DNA from: JABSQH01 sp965230015 | Lineage (GTDB): Bacteria > Actinomycetota > Acidimicrobiia > Acidimicrobiales > Ilumatobacteraceae | Assembly: GCA_965230015.1 (NCBI GenBank) | Contig: CBDDKF010000002.1 | Coordinates: 806,001-870,000, forward strand | Length of the DNA: 64,000 bases | Reading direction: 5' to 3' | Shown: positions 57,561 through 64,000 of the stretch, piece by piece | Position numbering within the stretch: the stretch's first letter is position 1 | Layout: every line of letters starts with the position of its first letter | The notes under the pieces: model-generated | The model's database searches: none | What the model was told of the DNA's origin: nothing | Seen by the model: the letters and a program-made list of their open reading frames with translations, nothing else | Made by a program: the position numbers and the translations under genes

Positions 57561-60559
57561 CAGGGCTCCGGCACGAACTTGTCGACATAGGTGTTCCAGG
57601 AAGCGAAGTCGTGCGCATCACCGAACCCGCCGTTGATGGCCCCCGGCGCGCTCGCCTGGGCGGGGCGTGGAAGCCCTGCGAAGCCATTGGCCGCTCCGTC
57701 ACCGACCGAGAAGGTGATCGAGCCGATCGGCACGCTACCGCTGGCCTTCAACACCACCGACACCTCCCAGTAGATGGTGCCGCTGATCGTGATGTTCTGA
57801 TCGACTTCCTTGTACTTGACGCGACCGACGATGCTCAGCGTGGCGTTGACGATGCCGGCAACGCTGAAGCTGGCGGTGAGCGAGAGCTCGCCGATAAAGG
57901 TGACGTTGCCGCCGCTGAGCTTGAACTCCGCGGCGATACCGACCTCGCAATACGCGGTGGCGATCTTGATATCGATCTCGAAAAGGCGGGCCGCCACTTC
58001 GGCGCGCACGTGGACCAGCTCGAGACCATTCGCCGAGAACTCGAGCTCGAGCGAGAAGCCGCCGCGGAACTGCATGATCTGCAGCGACACGGGATCGCGT
58101 CGAGAGCCCACGGCGATCCCCAGTCGGGGCTCGTCCTCGCCCACGAACGGAAAGGTGCCCGTGAGGCCGATGGCGAAGTTGGTGATCGCCAGCACGCCGA
58201 GGTCGATGTCGGGCAGCGAGATGTCGAGGTCGGCGACGATCTCGGTGCTGGCGATGTCGAGGTCGAAGGCCGATCCCGTCGGGGTAAGGAGGGTGATCAA
58301 CGGCTCGAGAAAGGCCAGCAGCCCACCGAGGCGCCATTCGGCGATGTCGAGGGCGAAGTCGGTGGCCCCCGATGTGGTCTGGATCGCCCGAAGCTCGTTG
58401 ACGTCGAGCTGGATCACATCAAGGTCCGCAGGCGGGATCAACAGCGTGAAGTCCTTGACGGTGAACTCGACGGTCACGCCGGCTTCGACGGTGTCGTCGA
58501 GGGCGATCACCGTGGTGAGCTCGACGCACAACGTGGTGTCCGGCCGACCTGGGACGTTCGCCTCGAATCCGAGTTTCGGTTTCGACTCGATCGTCTCGGG
58601 GCACCACACGTAACGCTGCTCGATGCGATCGTTGAAGGTCTCGAAGTCGAAGTCGGGAATGTCGATGCCCGGCAGCGCGACGTCGAACAGGATCGGCAAC
58701 ACCAAGTCGGCGAGGTTGATGCCGCGCAAGATCTGCGCCTTGTCGCCGAACGCATCCGCCGGACGCCACTCAAAGTCCGCACCGCCGTTGATCGGCGGCA
58801 GGTCGGCCCCGATGCCCAGCCCCTGGTTGAACTCGGTGGCCACGAGGTCGGGGGTCATCACGGCTCGGGCCTCGTTGCCGAGGGCGAACTCGGTCGGATT
58901 GATCAGATTGAGGAACGCCGACGATGGATTGAACGGGCCGGAGAGCCCACCGACGATGAAGTTCGGGCTGAACTCGACCTCGATCGCCAGCTGTTCGGGC
59001 GTCGGCCGGTCACCGAGCAATTCGGGCTTCGAGACGACGCCGAACGTGACGATCGGGGCGATCGGTAGCTCACCGGCACCGACCGATGCGTCGGGGTCGA
59101 GCCCAAACTCCATCTTCGACGTGAGGAACGTCGTGATGTCACTCCCCGGGCTGATCGGCTCGGCCCAGGCGACCCTCGACGAACCGCCGAGCGACGCCGA
59201 CTTCACCACGGCCGACGGCGTGTCGGAGGCGTAGAAGTCACGCAGACCGTCTGCGACCGCAGGGTCGGCCAGGCTCGTCGTGCGAACGAACACCGCTGGC
59301 AGCGTGAACGTCGCCGGAGCGTTGCCGGCCTTGTCGGTCGCGGTGTAGGCCACCCGCACCTGGGCACCGTCGAAGATCGCTCCAGGTGCGTCGTAGGCAA
59401 CGACCCAGGCGTCGTTGATGTCGATGTTCTCTGTACCGTCATCCCAGTTGATCGCCAGCTTCTTGACGGCCTCGTTGTCCTGCTGTTCGATCACCACTTC
59501 GGCGAACGGCATGTTGCGCCCACCGGCCGGGCTCGCCGCTGACGGGAACTGCAGCGCATCGCTCCCGGCCACCGCGAAGTGCGTCTCACGCACGAGGGTC
59601 GACACCAACTCGCCATCGCTGTCGGCGAGCCACAAACGCGTCGCCGTCTCGGTCCACACCGCTTCGTGACCGAACGGCATCAGCACGCCACGCACCACCA
59701 CCTGGGCGAACTGGTCACGGCCACCCTGCACCTGTTGGATCCAGTCGAGGCTGCTCCATTCGGCTTCGAGATCGGCCCACGCTCCGTACGGCGTCAGCCA
59801 GGCGCGAGTGGCAGTTGCCGGTCCCTCGGTGGTCGCCAGGGCGACGATCTGATCGCGGTCGCCGGCGTTGGGGATGCGGTTGAACCCATCGGTGCCGAGC
59901 GCATTGAACACCGGCGTGAACTCGACGTCGCCGCCGGTCCGTTCCAGCGTGATGCGGTGCAGCTGGCTGATCGTGACACTCGGAAAGAACCCGGGTGCGC
60001 TGATCGGCGCGAGATCGGCGCGCAGATCGGTCGATGCACCGGGCGACCAGCGCAGGTCGGCGGGCAGCTCGATCACCGTCAGGTCGTCGCCCGGATCGCC
60101 AGGCACGACGGTGGTGCGCAGTGAGTAGGCCGCCAGATCGAGCAGCGTGGGCACGTCATAATCGATCGGCGGGGTGACGTCGAACACCAGCCGGCTGTTG
60201 CGCGCCGCTCGATGGTCGATCGGCGCCGAGCCCGCACCCGTCGGGATGGCTGTGTCAGGGATCGGCGCCTCGGCGATGTGCTGGCGGGGCAACACGATGC
60301 GCATCAGCGGGTTGAGTCCGTCTGCGACCAACTGCCCCGATCCGGCGTCGTACGCCAGATCCTCGAACTCGAGCTGGATCCGCAACTGGTCGGCTGGGCG
60401 GATCAGGCGGGTGATCAGCACCCCGTTCTCTTCGACGAGCGACGAGACGAACCCGCTGTTCAGCCAGCCCTGCGACCCGGCGACGACCAGTGCCGTGCCG
60501 GCGCCTGCGCCCTTGAGAAAGCCCCGGCGCGTCAGCGCCGGCCGTTCCGTCCGCTCCAT
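57560..60559 (-). CDS. Tat-exported beta-rich protein (999 aa), unknown
   Basis: Twin-arginine signal LTRRGFLKGAGAG at residues 10-22 (Arg11-Arg12, consensus RRxFLK) followed by a weakly hydrophobic stretch ending near residue 35. The body falls into a beta-rich N-terminal half (an opening with ITRLIRPADQLRIQLEFEDL and RIVLPRQHIAEAPIPD, and AYTATDKAGNAPATF-type Ig-like strands near 400) and a C-terminal third (about 640-960) of long alternating hydrophobic strands, for example FRGGFSLELEFSANGLELV and GELSLTASFSVAGIVNATLS. Such strands suggest a large beta-solenoid or sheet, perhaps lipid-binding. No enzymatic motif is visible. ATG 60559; a hairpin separates it from the gene before. Its stop and the giant gene's start share one base. 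Confidence 0.78.
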   Translation of the reverse strand: MERTERPALTRRGFLKGAGAGTALVVAGSQGWLNSGFVSSLVEENGVLITRLIRPADQLRIQLEFEDLAYDAGSGQLVADGLNPLMRIVLPRQHIAEAPIPDTAIPTGAGSAPIDHRAARNSRLVFDVTPPIDYDVPTLLDLAAYSLRTTVVPGDPGDDLTVIELPADLRWSPGASTDLRADLAPISAPGFFPSVTISQLHRITLERTGGDVEFTPVFNALGTDGFNRIPNAGDRDQIVALATTEGPATATRAWLTPYGAWADLEAEWSSLDWIQQVQGGRDQFAQVVVRGVLMPFGHEAVWTETATRLWLADSDGELVSTLVRETHFAVAGSDALQFPSAASPAGGRNMPFAEVVIEQQDNEAVKKLAINWDDGTENIDINDAWVVAYDAPGAIFDGAQVRVAYTATDKAGNAPATFTLPAVFVRTTSLADPAVADGLRDFYASDTPSAVVKSASLGGSSRVAWAEPISPGSDITTFLTSKMEFGLDPDASVGAGELPIAPIVTFGVVSKPELLGDRPTPEQLAIEVEFSPNFIVGGLSGPFNPSSAFLNLINPTEFALGNEARAVMTPDLVATEFNQGLGIGADLPPINGGADFEWRPADAFGDKAQILRGINLADLVLPILFDVALPGIDIPDFDFETFNDRIEQRYVWCPETIESKPKLGFEANVPGRPDTTLCVELTTVIALDDTVEAGVTVEFTVKDFTLLIPPADLDVIQLDVNELRAIQTTSGATDFALDIAEWRLGGLLAFLEPLITLLTPTGSAFDLDIASTEIVADLDISLPDIDLGVLAITNFAIGLTGTFPFVGEDEPRLGIAVGSRRDPVSLQIMQFRGGFSLELEFSANGLELVHVRAEVAARLFEIDIKIATAYCEVGIAAEFKLSGGNVTFIGELSLTASFSVAGIVNATLSIVGRVKYKEVDQNITISGTIYWEVSVVLKASGSVPIGSITFSVGDGAANGFAGLPRPAQASAPGAINGGFGDAHDFASWNTYVDKFVPEP

Positions 60560-60598
60560 TGCGGGCGAACATACGGACCGCCCGTTTGTTGAGCGTTA

Positions 60599-60622
60599 GC
60601 TGGCGACGAGATGCTCGCCAGC
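60599..60622. terminator. Hairpin before the exported-protein operon
   Basis: Arms GCTGGCGA (60599-60606) and TCGCCAGC (60615-60622) pair perfectly around eight bases. It follows the stop of the 199-residue anchored protein (60652) and precedes the Tat-protein start at 60559 by 40 bases, so the Tat operon should have its own promoter in that 40-base gap or read through. Confidence 0.6.
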
Positions 60623-60651
60623 GGAGCCCAGGGACGGACCGTGAGCAGGCG

Positions 60652-61251
60652 TTACGCGACTTCGGAGTCGAGGACGAGACCGTCCACCTCGACCGAGGGG
60701 ACCTCGTTGTCCACGTCGAGCAGTACGCCGGAGAACGACAGCGCACCATCGGCGGTGGGTACGCCGAGCAGCGTGCCTTCGGCATCGACGCCAGAGGGAT
60801 GCTCGATGCGCAGCGAAAGCTCGTTGGTGTCATCGTCGAAGTCCGCGTCGACGATGAGGAAACGCTCGTCGCGCACGATCCCGCCGGTGTCGAGCGTGCT
60901 CGCCGCGACGTAACCGCAGAGCCCACCGTCAGTGGTCGGGCTCACGGCGGCACCGTCGATGCTGAACCCGCCGATCGGCGTGGTCAGCCGGCCCGTTTCC
61001 TCACCGAGGAACACGTACGTGTCGTAGACGCACGCGCCGGTTGCCGAGCTGGCGCCCTCGGTCACGCCGACGCCCGCCTTGGCAACCTGACCGCCGTCGC
61101 TGGCGTCGGTATCGGTCGAGCCGTTGACCGCAATGGCGAGGCCGCCAGCAACGAGGGCGGCGGCGCCCACCACTCCGGCGATGCGGCCGCGGCGGCGCTT
61201 CGGAGCGGCCTGATCAGGCGTTGCGTGGTCGGTTGCGGGGGAGGTGTCCAT
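60652..61251 (-). CDS. Membrane-anchored small protein of unknown function
   Basis: 199 residues. A short cytoplasmic basic N-terminus (APKRRRGR), one membrane span (IAGVVGAAALVAGGLAIAV), a polar link and a beta-rich outer domain with two cysteines (GACVYDTYVFLGEE, GGLCGYVA) that could pair; it ends VPSVEVDGLVLDSEVA. ATG 61251 has AAGGAA six bases upstream; GTG 61266 is a weaker alternative. It is encoded directly before the Tat-protein operon in the same direction but separated by a hairpin. I recognise no family. Likely exposed on the outer face of the membrane. Confidence 0.75.
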   Translation of the reverse strand: MDTSPATDHATPDQAAPKRRRGRIAGVVGAAALVAGGLAIAVNGSTDTDASDGGQVAKAGVGVTEGASSATGACVYDTYVFLGEETGRLTTPIGGFSIDGAAVSPTTDGGLCGYVAASTLDTGGIVRDERFLIVDADFDDDTNELSLRIEHPSGVDAEGTLLGVPTADGALSFSGVLLDVDNEVPSVEVDGLVLDSEVA

Positions 61252-61340
61252 GAGTCGTTCCTTCACGTCGGCGGAGCTGGGCGTGCTCCACTCTCGGACC
61301 TGTCACCTACGCGCAACCTGTGCGCACCCCGACAACGTTC

Positions 61341-62249
61341 TTAAGCGCAGGCCACGCCGGGCAGCACCGGCTTGGGGATGACCTCGTAGACCTCACCGCC
61401 GTCGTCGAAGAACGTGAGTTGGTCGGCCTCAGCAAAGAGCTCGCCGACCTCTGCAGCAGAGATCTGCGCGCACTCCGTGGCATCAGCGAGGCGTACCGAC
61501 GCGTCAGCGGGCCACACGACGATGGTCGGGTCGCTGTCGTCGTCGCGGAAGACGAGGCCTTCGGTAGGCACCGCCAGGATCAGGTACTCCGTCGCCTCGA
61601 ACGGCTGCTCCTCGCCAAGCTGGTCGGCGCCGACCAGCGCAGGGAGGTCGCCGAGCTGGTTGAGGAAGCCTTGCAGCGCAACACGCTCTGGCGTGTCGTC
61701 GGCGCCATCGGGTCCACCTCCGATTCCCAGTGCGTAGGCCTCGTGGGTCCAGCGCTCGCCATCAGCCGCGATGGTCACCACCGCAGTCGACGCGTCGGCG
61801 ACGAACTCGGTCGCTTCGCTGGTGTAGTCGACCTCGGCCAGGAGCCCGGCCTGATCTGCGGCGGCAAGCACGGTCTCGATGCCGTCGGGCGTGATCGTTC
61901 GCACGAACACCGGTGGAACGAGCGGACCCGGAAACACGGCGATGGTGGCGCCACCGCCGTACACCAACCCGTCGCCCGAGATCAGCACGCTCGGTGGACT
62001 CTGGAAGGCGAAGGCCTGGGTGGTGAACCCGCCCACCTCCGCATACTCGACGACCACATCGTCGGCGCCGGTCGGGTAGGTGACTCCTTCCGCCGGCGAT
62101 GTACCCGGTGCGGTCGATTCGGGGGCCGTGGAATCGGTGATAGGCGGCAACGTCGCCGACGTATCGCTGTCGTCGTCGCCGCACGCAGCGAGGACCAACG
62201 CCCCGACCACGGCCAGCCCGAGCATCGATCGAAACCTGAACGGCGTCAC
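61341..62249 (-). CDS. Predicted lipoprotein of unknown function
   Basis: 302 residues from GTG 62249. Signal peptide with lipobox LAAC (lipidated Cys23), then Asp/Ser/Thr/Pro-rich spacer and a domain from about 60 (VVVEYAEVGGFTTQAFAFQS, then GVTYPTGADD-like openings) to the end with two cysteines (ATECAQISA and a final PGVACA). GTG 62249 lies five bases after AGGAG, while ATG 62255 leaves only one base of spacing; both are in frame. Similar lipoproteins occur in actinobacteria as hypothetical proteins. It is divergent from mscR, with 59 bases between. Confidence 0.75.
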   Translation of the reverse strand: MTPFRFRSMLGLAVVGALVLAACGDDDSDTSATLPPITDSTAPESTAPGTSPAEGVTYPTGADDVVVEYAEVGGFTTQAFAFQSPPSVLISGDGLVYGGGATIAVFPGPLVPPVFVRTITPDGIETVLAAADQAGLLAEVDYTSEATEFVADASTAVVTIAADGERWTHEAYALGIGGGPDGADDTPERVALQGFLNQLGDLPALVGADQLGEEQPFEATEYLILAVPTEGLVFRDDDSDPTIVVWPADASVRLADATECAQISAAEVGELFAEADQLTFFDDGGEVYEVIPKPVLPGVACA

Positions 62250-62308
62250 GCGCATACTCCTTGGACGTCCGGACCTGGGCTCGGGTTCCCTGCGCTACGG
62301 TCGGCGCG

Positions 62309-63393
62309 ATGAGCCAGGAAGTGAGAGGCATCATCGCACGCGCCAAGGGCGAACCGGTCACAATGGAGACGATCGTCGTTCCCGATCCGGGCCCCGGCGA
62401 GGCGGTGGTGGAGATCAAGGCCTGCGGTGTGTGCCACACCGATCTGCACTACCGCGAGGGTGGGATCAACGACGAGTTCCCGTTCCTCCTCGGCCACGAA
62501 GCCGCGGGCGTCGTCGAGGCGGTCGGACCCGACGTGACCGACGTGGCGCCGGGCGACTACGTGGTGCTCAACTGGCGTGCGGTGTGCGGCAGCTGCCGGG
62601 CTTGCAAGCGCGGCGAGCCGCAGTACTGCTTCTCCACACACAACGCCACGCAGAAGATGACGCTCGCCGATGGCACCGAGCTCAGCCCGGCACTGGGGAT
62701 CGGCGCGTTCTGCGACAAGACGCTCGTCGCCGCTGGCCAGTGCACCAAGGTCGATCCGGCGGCGCCGCCGGAGGCTGCCGGTTTGCTCGGCTGTGGCGTG
62801 ATGGCCGGCCTGGGGGCCGTGTTGAACACCGCCGGTGTTCGGCGCGGTCAGTCGGTCGCCGTGTTCGGCTGTGGCGGCGTCGGCAACGCATCGATCGCCG
62901 GCGCGCGTCTGGCGGAGCGTCGACGATCGTCGCCGTCGACATCGACGACCGCAAGCTCGAGTGGGCCAAGGAACTGGGTGCCACGCACGTGTGCAACTCG
63001 TCGACCACCGACCCGGTCGACTACATCCAATCGGTCACAGGTGGGTTCGGAGCCGACGTGTGCGTCGAAGCCGTGGGCAACCCGACGGTGTACCGCCAGG
63101 CGTTCGAAGCACGTGATCTCGCCGGCACGGTCGTCCTCGTCGGAGTGCCGACGCCGGACATGACGATCGAGCTGCCGTTCATCGAGGTGTTCGGACGGGG
63201 CGGGGCGCTCAAGTCGTCGTGGTACGGCGACTGTCTGCCCGAGCGTGACTTCCCGATGCTGATCGACCTGTACCTGCAGGGCCGCTTGGATCTCGACCGG
63301 TTCGTGAGCGAAACGATCGAGCTCGGCGACGTCGAGCAGGCGTTCGAGAAGATGCACCACGGCGACGTGCTGCGTAGCGTGGTCGTGCTGTAA
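62309..63393 (+). pseudogene. mscR: S-(hydroxymethyl)mycothiol dehydrogenase, frameshifted (MscR)
   Basis: NAD-dependent formaldehyde dehydrogenase that uses mycothiol. Protein reads cleanly from ATG 62309 through CGVCHTDLHYREGG (zinc site), LGHEAAGVVEAVG, CRACKRGEPQYCF (structural zinc) and FGCGGVGNASIAGARLA, then the frame breaks after base 62914. The downstream frame continues GGASTIVAVDIDDRKLEWAK to DVLRSVVVL, ending at 63393. One G is missing between 62914 and 62915; adding it restores the usual ARLAGAS... sequence and the normal length of about 361 residues. It is either a real pseudogene or a one-base sequencing/assembly error in a short G run; the rest is intact and unbiased, so I favour the latter or a very recent mutation. 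Confidence 0.92.
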
Positions 63394-63399
63394 CGCTCG

Positions 63400-64000
63400 A
63401 TGCCCGCCGTCCCGCTCCCTTTGGACGGGTTCGTCCAGCACTATGCCTGGGGCGACCCGACATTCATTCCCCAGTTCCTCCACGTCGCGCCATCGGGCGA
63501 GCCGTGGGCCGAGCTGTGGCTTGGCACGCATCCGAGCGGGCCAACCCAGATCGACGGCCGGCCACTCGTGGACGAGATCGGCGAGCTGCCGTATCTACTG
63601 AAGGTGCTCGCCGCCGCCGAGCCATTGTCGATGCAGGCGCATCCGACCACCGAGCAAGCGATCGACGGGTTCGCCAGAGGGATTTACCCCGACGACCGCG
63701 CCAAGCCCGAGCTGTTGTGCGCACTCACCCCGTTCGAGGCGTTGTGCGGGCTGCGGCCAATCGATGCCACGCTCGAGTTGCTCGACGAACTCGGTGCTCG
63801 CGACCTGGCTGCAGCCGTACGCAACGACGACCTCGGCGGCACGCTCGACGCGCTCTACCGCGGTCGGCTCGATCCGACGTCGACGATCGACGCCTGCGCA
63901 GGGAGCGACCGGGTCGAAGCGGTCTGGGCTCGACGCCTGAACGAGATGTACCCCGGCCAGGTGAGCATTGCGGTCACGCTGCTGCTCAACCATGTCCACC
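63400..64000 (+). CDS. manA: Mannose-6-phosphate isomerase, class I (ManA), cut by the right edge
   Basis: The first 200 residues are visible from ATG 63400. Zinc-dependent isomerase linking fructose 6-phosphate and mannose 6-phosphate for cell-envelope glycan synthesis. Motifs: DGFVQHYAWGDPTFIP, GEPWAELWLGTHPSGP, and the zinc ligands in LSMQAHPTTEQA (Gln, His) and DRAKPELLCALTPFEALCGLRP (Glu). The C-terminal part and the fourth ligand lie beyond the window. It begins six bases after mscR ends, so the two may be co-transcribed. Confidence 0.95.
   Translation, partial: MPAVPLPLDGFVQHYAWGDPTFIPQFLHVAPSGEPWAELWLGTHPSGPTQIDGRPLVDEIGELPYLLKVLAAAEPLSMQAHPTTEQAIDGFARGIYPDDRAKPELLCALTPFEALCGLRPIDATLELLDELGARDLAAAVRNDDLGGTLDALYRGRLDPTSTIDACAGSDRVEAVWARRLNEMYPGQVSIAVTLLLNHVH

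Noticed and set aside
52698..60559. Phage tail or contractile injection machinery
   Set aside because: No sheath, tube, baseplate, spike or AAA+ genes lie nearby, and a Tat signal is unexpected for tail proteins.
60567..60578. Possible LexA box GAACATACGGAC before the Tat-protein gene
   Set aside because: Two mismatches in the second half-site and only eight bases from the start codon.

Overview
High-GC, gene-dense bacterial chromosome segment with no intergenic gap over about 170 bases, no rRNA or tRNA seen, and no phage, transposase or CRISPR genes. The gene content points to an actinobacterium: a fused E2-E1 2-oxoglutarate decarboxylase/dehydrogenase (Kgd), NucS mismatch endonuclease, UvrD2 helicase with HRDC tail, a mycothiol-dependent formaldehyde dehydrogenase, many GTG starts and GTGA overlaps. 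Surface proteins with repeated LFDTR/LYDSR domains suggest the class Acidimicrobiia (Ilumatobacter-like); this placement is inference, not proven.

Layout. 1-19.6 kb is rich in DNA repair: uvrC (cut by the left edge), uvrA, uvrB, uvrD2 and then xth, interspersed with a rhomboid-like protein, an alcohol dehydrogenase, an amidase, a two-component system, a large membrane protein and an aldehyde dehydrogenase with its divergent GAF regulator. SOS (LexA) boxes lie in front of uvrA and between uvrB and uvrD2. 19.6-28.8 kb holds xth coupled to an unusual NYN-S1-lysine-tail RNA-processing candidate, a HAD phosphatase, kgd and a divergent FtsH-like protease. 28.9-38.8 kb holds a secreted subtilase, an aldo/keto reductase, a GH65 phosphorylase, a nitronate monooxygenase, an AadA-like nucleotidyltransferase, a flavin-reductase-like protein and a secreted LFDTR protein. 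38.9-47.9 kb holds ettA, a CysQ-like phosphatase and enoyl-CoA hydratase in a row, then an opposing three-gene operon (VOC, PEP-swivel, CoA transferase), a UbiB-like kinase and nucS.

47.9-60.6 kb is the most unusual part: a leftward, tightly coupled run starting with a 999-residue Tat-exported beta-rich protein, a 1620-residue protein with no signal peptide, a Thr-rich linker and three FN3 domains, a secreted protein with three LYDSR repeats, then a 1007-residue ATPase/TPR/SARP-type regulator. I recognise no named system here; it is the best candidate for a new exported assembly. 60.6-64 kb holds a membrane-anchored small protein, a lipoprotein, a frameshifted mscR and the start of manA.

Non-coding structure: a dispersed hairpin repeat of about 52 bp occurs four times (7985, 15451, 37599, 38844); further direct repeats and hairpins fill several gaps between genes.
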